DNA of 64,000 bases from DASZIT01 sp963709665 (GCA_963709665.1 CAVPWU010000002.1:1550001-1614000), one strand, 5' to 3'. Shown: positions 16,121 to 25,580, numbered from the stretch's first letter. Program-made: numbers and translations. Notes: generated by a model from the sequence alone, not told the origin.

Positions 16121-17787
16121 GGACGCGCCCTTCCGGCGCCGCGCTCGCCCGCCTGCTGCCCGGCCGGTCCGACTACCGCGGGCTGCGGACGTCGTGGAAG
16201 GGCGACGTGGTGGCGGGGATCACCGTCGGCGTGGTGGCGCTCCCCCTCGCCCTCGCCTTCGCCATCGCCGCCGGACTGAGTGCCTCGGTCGGCCTCACCA
16301 CCGCCATTGTGGCCGGCCTGGTGGCGGGCGTCTTCGGGGGCTCCAATCTCCAGGTCTCCGGGCCGACCGGCGCCATGGCCGTGGTGCTGCTTCCCGTCGT
16401 CGCCCGGTACGGGGCGGGCTCGATCTACGCGGTGGGGCTGATGGCCGGGGTGCTGGTGCTGGCGGCCGGCGTCGGCCGCCTGGGCCGGGCGGTCGCCTAC
16501 GTGCCCTGGCCGGTGGTGGAGGGCTTCGCCGTCGGTATCGCGGTGATCATCTTCCTCGAGGAGGTCCCCGCCGCCCTGGGCGTCACCAAGCCCGGCGGTT
16601 CGGGCACCGCGGTGGTGGCCTTCCACGCCGTCCGGCACTGGGCGGGCGACCCGGGCTGGCAGTCGCTGGTCCTGGTGGGCGTGGTGGCCGCCCTGATGGT
16701 GGCCCTTCCCCGGGTGCACCGAGGCCTCCCCGGCTCGCTCCTCGGCGTGGTGGTGGCCACCATCGTGGCCGGTGCCGCCGGCTGGCACCTCCCCCGGATC
16801 GGGGCCCTGCCCTCGTCGCTGCCCGCCCCGGCGCTGCCCTCGCTGATCCACGCCCCCCAGCTGGCCTCGGCGGCGGGGGCCGTGGCCGTGCTGGCCGCCA
16901 TGGAGAGTCTGCTGTCGGCCAAGGTGGCCGACGCCCTCGTCGACCTCACCCCCTGCGACCCCGACCGGGAGCTGGTCGGCCAGGGGCTGGCCTCGATGGC
17001 CTCCGCCCTCTTCGGGGGCATGCCCTCCACCGGCGCCATCGCCCGCACCGCCGTCAACGCCCGGGCCGGGGCCCGTACCCGCCTCTCGGCGGTCGTCCAC
17101 TCGCTCACCCTGCTGGTGGTGGTCCTGGTGGCCGGGTCGCTGGTGGCCCGGATCCCCCTGGCGGCACTGGCCGGCGTGCTGATGGTCACGGCCGTCCGGA
17201 TGGTCGACCCCGACAACGTACGTTCGGTGCTGCGCTCGACTCGGTCCGACGCCGTCGTGCTGGTGCTGACCGCGGTGGCGACCGTCGCCTTCAATCTGAT
17301 CGTGGCCATCGAGATCGGCCTGGTGGTGGCCGGGGTCCTGGCCCTGCTCCACCTGGCCCGGAGCGCCACCTTCACCTCCGAGCCGCTGGCCCCCGACACC
17401 GGGCCCGACGGCGATCAGCACGACCTGCTGGCCGAGCACATCCTCGTCTACCGCATCGACGGCCCGCTCTTCTTCGCCGTCTCCCAGCGCTTCCTCGAGG
17501 AGTTCACCTCGGTCTCGGGCGTGCGGGTGGTCATCCTGCGCCTGGCCGACGTCCAGGGCCTCGACGCCTCGGCCGCCCACGCCCTCGGCGACATCGTCGA
17601 ACACCTCGAGCGGCGCGGCATCACCGTGCTCCTCAAGGGCGCCCGGGTGGAGCACCTGCGCATCCTCGAGGCGGTCGGGACCCTCGACCACCTGGCCCAC
17701 GAACACCACGTGTTCGACGAGCTCCCGGCGGCGGTGGCCCACGCCCGGGCGCACGCCGGCCGGGCCGCCCACCCCCGGGCCGGCTGA
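16117..17787 (+). CDS. SulP-family anion permease with STAS domain
   Basis: A transporter with about ten to twelve hydrophobic helices: 'GDVVAGITVGVVALPLALAF', 'SNLQVSGPTGAMAVVLLPVV', and 'GGMPSTGAIARTAVNARAGA' typical of SulP. The C-terminal STAS domain is near 'ILVYRIDGPLFFAVSQRF' and 'VILRLADVQGLDASAAHAL'. The first conventional start is GTG 16207, but that would cut into the usual cytoplasmic N-terminus. The frame is open back to CTG 16117, which overlaps the ArsR stop (CTGA) behind GGGGAGGAG and encodes plausible SulP N-terminal sequence (LLPGRSDYRGLRTSWKGD). Substrates of the family are sulfate, bicarbonate or other anions; the one here is unknown. Confidence 0.85.
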   Translation: MRTRPSGAALARLLPGRSDYRGLRTSWKGDVVAGITVGVVALPLALAFAIAAGLSASVGLTTAIVAGLVAGVFGGSNLQVSGPTGAMAVVLLPVVARYGAGSIYAVGLMAGVLVLAAGVGRLGRAVAYVPWPVVEGFAVGIAVIIFLEEVPAALGVTKPGGSGTAVVAFHAVRHWAGDPGWQSLVLVGVVAALMVALPRVHRGLPGSLLGVVVATIVAGAAGWHLPRIGALPSSLPAPALPSLIHAPQLASAAGAVAVLAAMESLLSAKVADALVDLTPCDPDRELVGQGLASMASALFGGMPSTGAIARTAVNARAGARTRLSAVVHSLTLLVVVLVAGSLVARIPLAALAGVLMVTAVRMVDPDNVRSVLRSTRSDAVVLVLTAVATVAFNLIVAIEIGLVVAGVLALLHLARSATFTSEPLAPDTGPDGDQHDLLAEHILVYRIDGPLFFAVSQRFLEEFTSVSGVRVVILRLADVQGLDASAAHALGDIVEHLERRGITVLLKGARVEHLRILEAVGTLDHLAHEHHVFDELPAAVAHARAHAGRAAHPRAG

Positions 17788-17990
17788 GGGCACGTGGCTC
17801 AAGCGGCGCGCCGGTACGAGCCGCGACTCCGCCAAGCTCGACCAGGTCCACGTCCGGCGGGACCAGCCCGGCGCCGGCCCTGTTCCCGCGCCGGTGCTCG
17901 ACCGTGGAGGTCCCGGGGCATGACCGGCACCTCCGGCGAGCGGATGCCGTCCGGAGCGGCCGGGACGGGCCGGGTTCCGCCGGTCGGGCC

Positions 17991-19328
17991 TCAGGCCCCG
18001 TCCATCCTCCGCCGGAGCTCGGCGAGCAGTCCGTCCACCGGGACCCGTACCTGATCGGTGGAGTCGCGGTCCCGGACGGTGACGGCGTCGTCCTCCAGGG
18101 AGTCGAAGTCGATGGTCACGCACCATGGCGTCCCCACCTCGTCCTGGCGCCGGTACCGCTTGCCGATCCCCTGGGTCACGTCGTAGTCGACCATGAAGTG
18201 GGGCTGGAGCTCGGCCAGGACCCGCTGCGAGAGGGGCTCCAGCGACTCCTTCTTGGAGAGCGGCAGCACCGCCACCTGGTAGGGCGCCAGCTTCGGGTGG
18301 ATCCGCAGCACCGTCCTCGGCTCCCCGCCGACCTCGTCCTCGTCATAGGCGGCCAGCAGGAAGGCCATCATCGTGCGGGTGGCCCCGGCGGCCGGCTCGA
18401 TCACGTACGGGGTGTACCGCTCGTTGGTGGTGGGGTCGAAGTAGTCGAGCTTCTCACCGGAGGCGGCGGCGTGGGCCTTGAGGTCGAAGTCGGTCCGGTT
18501 GGCGATGCCCTCCAGCTCGTCCCAGCCCCAGGGGAACAGGAACTCCACGTCGGCGGTGCCGGCAGAGTAGTGGGAGAGCTCGTCGGGATCGTGGTGGCGG
18601 AGACGGAGCTTCTCCTCGGGGATGCCCAGCCCCAGGTACCAGTTGAACCGCTCGTCGAGCCAGTACTGGAACCACTGCGGGGCCTCGGCGGGCGGCACGA
18701 AGAACTCCATCTCCATCTGCTCGAACTCCCGGGTGCGGAAGACGAAGTTCTGGGGGGTGATCTCGTTCCGGAACGACTTCCCCACCTGGGCGATGCCGAA
18801 CGGCGGCTTCTTCCGGGTGGTCTGGAGCACGTTGACGAAGTTGATGAACATCCCCTGCGCCGTCTCGGGGCGGAGGTAGGCCACCGCCCCCTCGTCCTCG
18901 AGCGGGCCGGCGTGGGTCTTGAACATCAGGTTGAACGCCCGGGCCTCGGTGAACTCGGTCGACCCGCAGTTCGGGCAGACGCCGTCGATCTTGTCCTGGC
19001 GCCAGCGCTGGTGGCACTTCCGGCAGTCGACCAGGGGGTCGGTGAAGTTGGCCAGGTGACCCGAGGCCTGCCACACCGCCGGTGGCGACAGGATGGCGGC
19101 GTCCAGGCCCACCACGTCGGTCCGGCGCTGGACCATCGCCTCCCACCAGGCGTTCTTCACATTGCGGAGCAGGTTCACCCCCAGCGGGCCGTAGTCGTAG
19201 GTGGAGCGGAAGCCGCCGTAGATCTCCGCCGACTGGAAGATGAACCCCCGGCGCTTGCACAGGCCGACCACCTTCTCCATGAGGTCGGTCGACTCGGGCG
19301 CGTCGGTGGGGGACTCCTGCTCAGGCAT
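17991..19328 (-). CDS. glyQS: Glycyl-tRNA synthetase (single-chain, class II)
   Basis: 445 aa, typical of the alpha2-type enzyme. Motifs: 'KRRGFIFQSAEIYGGFRSTYDYGPLG' at the N-terminus, the zinc-binding insert 'CRKCHQRWRQDKIDGVCPNCGST', motif 2 'GIAQVGKSFRNEITPQNFVFRTREFEQMEMEFF', motif 3 'PYVIEPAAGATRTMMAFL', and the C-terminal anticodon-binding domain 'KLAPYQVAVLPLSKK'. It charges tRNA-Gly with glycine. The ATG at 19328 is the first that gives the family N-terminus. It is convergent with the SulP gene across ~200 bp without other features. Confidence 0.95.
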   Translation of the reverse strand: MPEQESPTDAPESTDLMEKVVGLCKRRGFIFQSAEIYGGFRSTYDYGPLGVNLLRNVKNAWWEAMVQRRTDVVGLDAAILSPPAVWQASGHLANFTDPLVDCRKCHQRWRQDKIDGVCPNCGSTEFTEARAFNLMFKTHAGPLEDEGAVAYLRPETAQGMFINFVNVLQTTRKKPPFGIAQVGKSFRNEITPQNFVFRTREFEQMEMEFFVPPAEAPQWFQYWLDERFNWYLGLGIPEEKLRLRHHDPDELSHYSAGTADVEFLFPWGWDELEGIANRTDFDLKAHAAASGEKLDYFDPTTNERYTPYVIEPAAGATRTMMAFLLAAYDEDEVGGEPRTVLRIHPKLAPYQVAVLPLSKKESLEPLSQRVLAELQPHFMVDYDVTQGIGKRYRRQDEVGTPWCVTIDFDSLEDDAVTVRDRDSTDQVRVPVDGLLAELRRRMDGA

Positions 19329-19542
19329 GGGGAGAGAGCGTACCGGACCCGCCACCGGCGCCCGCCCCCCCGGCGCCCCGGTCGGAGGGGACCGGAGGAG
19401 CCGGGAGGACGGCCGGGCGGGATCGGCGTGAGCGCAGCGGGACCTCGAGGGGAGACGGGCGAACGACCCGCCCGCCCCGGTGTCGCCCACGGCGGGCCGG
19501 TGGGTGCCGGGGTGGTCGGCCGGTGGGTGCCGGGTTGGCCGG

Positions 19543-20805
19543 CTACAGCCTCGAGAACTGCTCGGCCTCGCAGGCGAACCGCCCGGCCGCCTCGGCGCTC
19601 ACCGACGGACGGGTGAGGGCGATGGCCTGCAGGACGTCCTCGGCGACCAGGGTCGGGGTGCCCCCGTCCACCGCCCGGTCGAAGGCCAGCTGGGCACCCC
19701 GCTGGGCCACCAGGGCGAAGTCGGCCGGCGTGAAGCCGTCGGTGCGCCGGGCCACCTCCCCCGGCTCCCCGGCACTCAGGAACTCGGAGGCCAGGTCGGC
19801 CCGCTCCGCCTCGTCGGGGGCGCCGACCGGGATGATGAGGTCGAACCGTCCCGGCCGGAGCAGGGCCGGGTCGATGGTGGCGATGGAGTTGGTGGCCATC
19901 ACCATCAGGCGGTCGGGCCGGCCCTTGAACAACGGGACGGCCTTCAACAGCTCGTTCACCAGGGGCTGGCTGTCCGGTCGGGTGCTCCGATCGGAGGCGA
20001 TCTCGTCGGCCTCGTCGATGAAGCAGACCAGCCGGTCGACCCGTCCCAACTCGGTCAGCGCCTCGCGCAGGGCCCGGGCCCCCTCGACTCCCTGACCCAG
20101 CAGCGAGGGGTGGAGCTCCACGAAGGCCCACGACAGCCGGGAGGCGATGGCCCGGGCGAACGACGTCTTGCCGGTGCCGGGCGGCCCGAAGAGCAGTACC
20201 GCCGCCGGCGGGACGAGCCCCAACCGGTCGGCCAGCTCGGTGTGGGCCAGCGGGGCCACCACCCGTCGGTCGAGGATCTCCTTGGCCGCCGAGAACCCCT
20301 TCATGGCCTCCCACAGGCCCTCGGCCGGGACGGAGCCGCCGAGGCGCTCGACGACCGCCAGCTCCTCGGGCACCATCGAGGCGTCGCGGAGGTAGAGGTG
20401 GAGCCCGTCGAGGTGGGTGAACCCCTGGTTGGCGAAGGCCAACTCCCCCACCTGCCCGGGCCGCACCAGGGCCAGGAGCCGGCGGGCACCGCGGTGGATG
20501 ATCTCCTGGTCGAGCTGGCGGAGCAGGGCCGACCCGATGCCCCGGCGCCGCCAGTCCGGGTGGAGGGCGAGGGTCAGGAGATGGGCGTCGGCTCCGCACA
20601 CCCGGGCCACGCAGGCGCCCAGCAGGGCCCCGCCCGGCGCCACCGCCACCACCGCCGGCTGGTGTTCGTGGAGGGCCTCCACCACGTCGCTGCGGCTGGA
20701 GGCGGCGCTGGTGGCGGCGTCCGAGAGGTCGATCAGCCGGACGATCTCCTCGGCCGGCACCGCCGGGTCACGATCGTCCAAGGCGAGCACGCGCCACTGG
20801 TTCAC
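19543..20805 (-). CDS. GNAT acetyltransferase-AAA+ ATPase fusion
   Basis: 420 aa, two domains. Residues ~45-150 are a GNAT fold with the acetyl-CoA loop 'LALHPDWRRRGIGSALLRQL' (R-R-x-G-I/V-G signature) and a later 'GELAFANQGFTHLDGLHLYL'. Residues ~165-420 are an AAA+ ATPase: Walker A 'LLFGPPGTGKTSFARAIA', Walker B 'LVCFIDEADEIA', sensor 1 'MVMATNS', 'DPALLRPGRFDLIIPVG' with arginine finger, and a C-terminal small helical domain. I do not know a characterised protein with this order. The GTG at 20805 is the only plausible start. It is 27 nt from the hemW stop, so probably cotranscribed downstream of it. Confidence 0.8.
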   Translation of the reverse strand: MNQWRVLALDDRDPAVPAEEIVRLIDLSDAATSAASSRSDVVEALHEHQPAVVAVAPGGALLGACVARVCGADAHLLTLALHPDWRRRGIGSALLRQLDQEIIHRGARRLLALVRPGQVGELAFANQGFTHLDGLHLYLRDASMVPEELAVVERLGGSVPAEGLWEAMKGFSAAKEILDRRVVAPLAHTELADRLGLVPPAAVLLFGPPGTGKTSFARAIASRLSWAFVELHPSLLGQGVEGARALREALTELGRVDRLVCFIDEADEIASDRSTRPDSQPLVNELLKAVPLFKGRPDRLMVMATNSIATIDPALLRPGRFDLIIPVGAPDEAERADLASEFLSAGEPGEVARRTDGFTPADFALVAQRGAQLAFDRAVDGGTPTLVAEDVLQAIALTRPSVSAEAAGRFACEAEQFSRL

Positions 20806-20832
20806 TCGGACTCCCCCCAGTCTACCTGGGCG

Positions 20833-21923
20833 TCATGCTACTTCCGGGACGAGCCGGGTGGTCACGGCGTTGGCCAGCAGGCGGCCCCGCACGGTCAGCA
20901 CCGCCCGGCCGTCCCGACGCTCGACCAGCCCGTCGAGGTCGGGGTCGGGGGGCAGGGCGCCGTCGGGGACCCGTCCCGGGTGCGGAGCCGGAGGGCCAGG
21001 GCCTCGAACCGCCGCTGGTCGGCGGTGAGGACCTCGTCGCCGCCGACCGCCGACCGCCCGGCCTCGATGGCCGCCACGTACCGGTCGGGGGTGCGGACGT
21101 TCCACCACCGACGGCCGGCCCGGTGGGAGTGGGCCGCCGAGCCGATCCCCCGGTACTCCCCCTGGTCCCAGTAGAGGCGGTTGTGGCGGCACTCATGGCC
21201 GGGCAGCGCCCAGTTGGAGATCTCCTCCCACCGGTACCCTGCCGCCGCCAGGACCTCGTCGGCCACCTCGTACCGTCGGGCCTGCACGTCGTCGTCCGGG
21301 TGCCGGTGCGGGTCGGCGGCCAGGGGGGTGCCCGGCTCGACGGTCAGCGAGTAGGCGCTGACGTGGGGCGGCGGGGAGGGCAGGGCCAGCAGGTCGGTGA
21401 GGCTGCGCTCCCAGTCGTCGTCGGACTCCCCCGCCCCCCCGATGATGAGGTCCATGCTCCACGACGCGAAGCCCCCGTCGGCCACCGCCTCGGCGGCGGC
21501 CACCACCGCCCCGGCGGTGTGGCGACGCCCCAGGCCGGCCAGGACGTGGGGCACCGTCGACTGCACCCCGAGCGAGATCCGGCTCACCCCCGCCCGGCGG
21601 TAGGCGCCCAGATGCCGGGCGTCGGCGTCCTCCGGGTTGCACTCCACCGTCACCTCGGCCCCCCCGGCCCGGGGGATGGCCTCCAGGATCGACACCAGCA
21701 GGTCGGGGTCCAGCCGGCTCGGGGTGCCTCCTCCGAAGAACACCGAGGTGGCCGGGGGCAGGTCCCCGTCGTCCACCGCCCGACCCACCTCGGTGACGCA
21801 CGCCGCCGCGTAGGCCTCCATGAGGTGGTCGCGGTCGGTGTAGGTGGCGAAGGCGCAGTAGTCGCAACGGGACCGGCAGAACGGGATGTGGACGTAGACG
21901 CCGAAGGGGGCCGGGCCACCCAT
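20833..21923 (-). CDS. hemW: HemW-like radical SAM haem chaperone (apparent frameshift)
   Basis: Radical SAM cluster C-x3-C-x2-C in 'FCRSRCDYCAF', then 'SVFFGGGTPSRL', 'VTVECNPEDA', 'RISLGVQS', 'GGAGESDDDWERSL' and 'HNRLYWDQGEYRGIGSAAHS', all HemW/oxygen-independent coproporphyrinogen-oxidase-like. Near 20971 the frame breaks: the first frame degenerates into Pro/Thr-rich sequence and stops at 20895. The -1 neighbour frame continues with the expected C-terminus ('DLDGLVERRDGRAVLTVRGRLLANAV') to the stop at 20833. One missing base in the ACCC run at 20969-20972 explains it. It starts at ATG 21923, 27 nt after the recO stop. Confidence 0.85.
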
Positions 21924-21950
21924 CAGCAGGCGCCCATCAGGAGGGCCGGA

Positions 21951-22676
21951 TCACGAGACCGCCCCCGACCGCACCGATCGCAGCCGCCGGTCGAGGTGGC
22001 CCTCCATCGCCTCGGTGGCCAGCACCGTGACCTCGTCGGTGACCCCCGAGCGCGGCTCGGCCAGCACGCCGGCCAGGCCACCACCCAGGATCCGATGGAG
22101 CAGGGCCAGCGCCGGCGGCGACACCGGTCGCCCCCGCCGGCAGCTCCGGCAGAGCACCCCGCCCTCCACCAGGTCGAAGGCGACCAGGAGCTCGGGGTCC
22201 TCCTCGCCACACGACACGCAGGCGTCGAGGACCGGTTCGGAGCCCTCGAGGGCCAGCACCTTGAGGAAGAAGGCCGGGGCCACCATCACCGAGTCGTGCC
22301 CGGCCAGGGCGGTGAGGGCCCCGACCACCATGGTGTAGAGCCGGGGGTTGGCATGGCGCTCCTGGCCGACCTGGTCCACCACCTCGAGCATGGACATCGC
22401 CGAGGTCATCCGGTCCAGGTCCTCCCGCACCGGCCGGAAGGTGTCGATCACCTCCACCTGGTTGACGATGTCGAGGTCGCCCCGGCCCTGCCAGCCGAGG
22501 AAGGCCACGTGGCTGAGCGGCTCGAGCCGGGAGCCGAACTTGGAGCCGGTGCGGCGGACGCCCTTGGCCACCGCCCGCACCTTGCCGTGCTGCTCGGTCA
22601 TGAGGGTGACGATGCGGTCCGCCTCGCCGAGGCGGATGGTGCGGAGCACGACGCCCTGGTCGCGGAAGAGGGTCAT
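21951..22676 (-). CDS. recO: DNA repair protein RecO
   Basis: 241 aa. The N-terminal OB-fold has 'FRDQGVVLRTIRLGEADRIVTLMTEQHGKVRAVAKGVRRTGSK', the helical middle contains 'RLYTMVVGALTALAG', and a four-Cys zinc knuckle is present ('DACVSCGEE' and 'GGVLCRSCRRG'). It anneals single strands and loads RecA with RecR in recombinational repair. The ATG at 22676 overlaps the stop of the small membrane-protein gene (ATGA). The order uppS-x-recO-hemW is a common actinobacterial arrangement as I recall it. Confidence 0.92.
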   Translation of the reverse strand: MTLFRDQGVVLRTIRLGEADRIVTLMTEQHGKVRAVAKGVRRTGSKFGSRLEPLSHVAFLGWQGRGDLDIVNQVEVIDTFRPVREDLDRMTSAMSMLEVVDQVGQERHANPRLYTMVVGALTALAGHDSVMVAPAFFLKVLALEGSEPVLDACVSCGEEDPELLVAFDLVEGGVLCRSCRRGRPVSPPALALLHRILGGGLAGVLAEPRSGVTDEVTVLATEAMEGHLDRRLRSVRSGAVS

Positions 22677-23047
22677 CCCCCGCCGTCGCCCCCGGGACGG
22701 TCGGTCGGCTCCCCGTCGGGTCGGGGGGGCACCATGGTGGCGGGGTCCACCCCCTGGTCGGTGGGGCCGATGGGTCGGGGGGCGAGGCGCTCCCGCTTGC
22801 GGGGGCCGGCCAACAGGCTGTTGGCCCCGATGAGGACGACCAGGACGATGGGGATCACCACGAACGGGGCGATGGCGTCGAACCCGGCCGCCCACAGCAC
22901 CACCATGAAGGCGAAGAACAGGACCCCGAAGGCGATGCCGATCCGGATCCAGAGGCCGCCGGCGTCGTCCCGGTGGCGGTCGGCGGCCCGGGTGGCGGTC
23001 CCGGCGGGGATCCGGCGAGCCCCCGGGCCGTTCCCGGTCCCGCTCAT
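22673..23047 (-). CDS. Small two-helix membrane protein, 124 aa
   Basis: Unrecognised. Two adjacent hydrophobic helices ('IGIAFGVLFFAFMVVLWAA' and 'PFVVIPIVLVVLIGANSLL') are flanked by a polar, Arg/Asp-rich N-terminus and a disordered, Pro/Gly/Asp-rich C-terminus. The ATG at 23047 overlaps the uppS stop and its own stop overlaps the recO start, so it is embedded in a translationally coupled uppS-recO operon. A link to undecaprenyl-phosphate metabolism is possible from position only. Confidence 0.65.
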   Translation of the reverse strand: MSGTGNGPGARRIPAGTATRAADRHRDDAGGLWIRIGIAFGVLFFAFMVVLWAAGFDAIAPFVVIPIVLVVLIGANSLLAGPRKRERLAPRPIGPTDQGVDPATMVPPRPDGEPTDRPGGDGGG

Positions 23048-23808
23048 GTGACCCCCCCGTAGCGGCGCTGGCGCTGCTGGAACTCCCGGATGGCCTGGTA
23101 GAGGTGCTGGCGGCGGAAGTCGGGCCACAGCACCTCGGTGAAGACCAGCTCGCTGTAGGCCAACTGCCACAGCAGGAAGTTGGAGATCCGGTGCTCGCCC
23201 GAGGTGCGGATCATCAGGTCGGGGTCGGGCTGGTCGGGGTAGTAGAGCCTCGACCGGATGGCCTTCTCGGTGACCTTGGCGGCGGGGACCCCGTCGGCGA
23301 CCAGCGACCGGACGGCGTCGACGATCTCCGCCCGCCCCCCGTAGTTGAAGGCCATGGTCAGGGTGGCACGCCGGTTCCCGGCGGTCAGCTCCACCGACTC
23401 GTCCATCCGCCTCAACACCCGCTTGGGCACCCGCCAGTCCCGGCGGCCGGCGAACCGGATGCGCACGCCCTTCTCGTTGAGCTCGTCCCGCCGCCGCAGC
23501 AGCAGGCTCTCGTTGAACCCCATCAGGTAGCGCACCTCGTCGGCCGGCCGCCGCCAGTTCTCGGTGGAGAAGGCGTACATGGTCAGCCAGGGGATGCCCA
23601 GCTCCAGGGCGCCCTCCACGGCGTCGAGGAGGGCGGCCTCGCCGGCGCCGTGCCCCTCGGTGCGGGGCAGCCCGCGCCGGCTGGCCCACCGGCCGTTGCC
23701 GTCCATGACACAGGCCACATGGACGGGGATCGGGCCACCGGCCACGTCGGCGGCCTCCAGGGGGGGCCGGCCCGGCTCCTCCTCCCCGGGATCGGTGTCC
23801 GATTGCAC
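23044..23808 (-). CDS. uppS: Isoprenyl transferase (undecaprenyl diphosphate synthase family)
   Basis: 254 aa. The catalytic start 'VACVMDGNGRWASRRGLPRTEGH' has the essential Asp and Arg/His. Further motifs are 'YAFSTENWRRPADEV', 'MAFNYGGRAEIVDAV', and the C-terminal diphosphate-binding 'PDPDLMIRTSGEHRISNFLLWQLAYSEL'. It condenses isopentenyl units in cis to make the lipid carrier for cell-wall precursors; chain length is not readable. GTG 23808 gives a ~20-residue acidic leader before the domain. TTG 23817 is an alternative. It heads the uppS-(membrane protein)-recO-hemW-GNAT/AAA block. Confidence 0.93.
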   Translation of the reverse strand: MQSDTDPGEEEPGRPPLEAADVAGGPIPVHVACVMDGNGRWASRRGLPRTEGHGAGEAALLDAVEGALELGIPWLTMYAFSTENWRRPADEVRYLMGFNESLLLRRRDELNEKGVRIRFAGRRDWRVPKRVLRRMDESVELTAGNRRATLTMAFNYGGRAEIVDAVRSLVADGVPAAKVTEKAIRSRLYYPDQPDPDLMIRTSGEHRISNFLLWQLAYSELVFTEVLWPDFRRQHLYQAIREFQQRQRRYGGVT

Positions 23809-23973
23809 GGTTCGCAACCTATCGCCTGGATCGGGCCCGACGGTCGGAGGCTCCTCGGCCGTCGACCGGGCGGGTTCGGCGGTGGGTGGGAGGGGCGGAC
23901 CCCGTCCGGACGGCTGACCTCGTCCTTCAGGATCGACCTCCTTGCGCCGATAGTGCAATCGGGCAGGGAGGCG

Positions 23974-25440
23974 ATGGAGTTCTCGAGGCGGGCGATCAGT
24001 AGCGACCAGGTGCGGCACGGACTGATCAGCGCGCTCATCGCCGAGTCGGTGGCGGTGCCGATCGCCCTCACCTTCGCCTTCGTCCACAGCGAGCCACTCC
24101 GGTGGCACGACTTCCTCGCCGCCCTGGCGTTCATGGTGGTCCCCCTCGCCTACGTGGCCACCGTCATGGCGATCCGCGCCCGGAAGAGCCGGATCACCGT
24201 CCGTCCGGTGGTGGCCTTCACCCTGGTGTGGACCGGTCTCCTGGCGTTGGGGTTCATCGAGCTGGCCTCCGGCTTCACCCTGGCCCTCTACCTCCCGGCC
24301 CTCATCCTGGGAGTGGTGCTGACCTCGCTCATCGGGGACCGGGAGGTCCGGGTGGTGACCGTGGCCCTCTGCACGGGTCTGGTGGCCGCCACCAGTTGGG
24401 AGTCGGGGGTGCGGGGCGGGGAGTTCGCCACCCGCCTGATCATCTACACCTGGGTGTTCGCGGCCACGGCCTGGATCACCTCCCGACACGTCCGCTCCCT
24501 CCACCACCTGATCGACTCCCGGACCGGGCTCCGCTCGCTGGTGGTGGCGGCCTCGGCCACCGCCACCGTGGCGGACGCCCTGGCCACCGCCCTGCCGCTG
24601 GTCCCGACCGTGCTGCCCACCGACCACGTGGCCGTCTTCGCCAACGATGCCAAGGGGGACACCACCGTCGTGACCGCCACCTGGCCGCATCCGGTGGCCG
24701 CCGATCTCCAGGTGCCCGAGCTCGGGGCGTTCCGGGCCACCTTGGACGACGATGTCGTCCGCTACGTCGACGGCCGGTGCTTCGTCCCCATCGGCTACGC
24801 CGGTGGCGTCAAGCTCCAGCTGGTCATCGACCACCAGCTCGGGCGGGGCGAGACGAAGCTGCTGATGGTCGAGACGTCCGAGCAGGTGGCGAGCACCTTC
24901 CTCGCCCTGCTCAACCGGGCCGAGCACCTGGCCGGCCTGGAGCAGGAGTCCCGGACCGACCTCCTCACCACCCTGTGCAACCGTCGGGGCCTCGAGGTGG
25001 CGCTCCGGGCGGAGATGGAGCGCTCCCTCCGGGACCGGCGACCCCTGGCCCTGGCCATGGTCGACCTCGACCGGTTCAAGCAGTACAACGACGCCAACGG
25101 GCATGTGGCCGGCGACACCGTCCTGCAGGCGGTGGCCTCGCTGTTGGCCGCCAGCGTCCGCTCCCAGGACCTGGTGGCCCGGTACGGGGGTGAGGAGTTC
25201 TGCGTGGTCCTGCCCGACACCGACGTCCACGGTGCCCACGCGCTGATGGACCGCATCCGCATCACGGCGGGGGAGGCCCCCATCGCCCAGGGGGTCACCT
25301 GCTCGGTGGGGGTCACCCAGTGGAACTGGACCGAATCGGCCACCGAGGTGATCGACCGGGCCGACATGGCGCTCTACGCCGCCAAGCAGCAGGGCCGGAA
25401 CCTGGTGGTGGCCTTCGACATGACCGCCTCCTCGCCGTAG
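23974..25440 (+). CDS. Membrane-bound diguanylate cyclase (GGDEF)
   Basis: 488 aa. About six N-terminal transmembrane helices (residues ~15-175) are followed by a GAF-like region (~195-320) and a C-terminal GGDEF domain (~335-485) with 'SRTDLLTTLCNRRGLE', 'MVDLDRFKQYNDANGH' and the active loop 'ARYGGEEFCVVLP'. The allosteric I-site RxxD (R-S-Q-D) sits five residues before GGEEF, so product inhibition is expected. It makes c-di-GMP from two GTP. ATG 23974 has GGGAGG directly upstream. It is divergent from uppS. A BldD-type c-di-GMP effector is encoded 10 kb away. Confidence 0.93.
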   Translation: MEFSRRAISSDQVRHGLISALIAESVAVPIALTFAFVHSEPLRWHDFLAALAFMVVPLAYVATVMAIRARKSRITVRPVVAFTLVWTGLLALGFIELASGFTLALYLPALILGVVLTSLIGDREVRVVTVALCTGLVAATSWESGVRGGEFATRLIIYTWVFAATAWITSRHVRSLHHLIDSRTGLRSLVVAASATATVADALATALPLVPTVLPTDHVAVFANDAKGDTTVVTATWPHPVAADLQVPELGAFRATLDDDVVRYVDGRCFVPIGYAGGVKLQLVIDHQLGRGETKLLMVETSEQVASTFLALLNRAEHLAGLEQESRTDLLTTLCNRRGLEVALRAEMERSLRDRRPLALAMVDLDRFKQYNDANGHVAGDTVLQAVASLLAASVRSQDLVARYGGEEFCVVLPDTDVHGAHALMDRIRITAGEAPIAQGVTCSVGVTQWNWTESATEVIDRADMALYAAKQQGRNLVVAFDMTASSP

Positions 25441-25580
25441 GCGGGCCCGGGCCCGGCTCCGGGCCCGGCTCCGGGTCGGCGGGATCCCGGGAGTCGGGTG
25501 GGAGCAGCTGCCGGGGGGTCGGGGCGGCCGGAACCGGCCGGGTCCTTGAGCGGCCCCACCCTGACGACTAGACCCTCTCC

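Noticed and set aside
20835..23051. Very long plus-strand ORF opposite hemW-recO
   Set aside because: Shadow of high-GC coding on the other strand: the product is a Gly/Arg/Pro/His-rich string without domains, while the minus frames give complete families.
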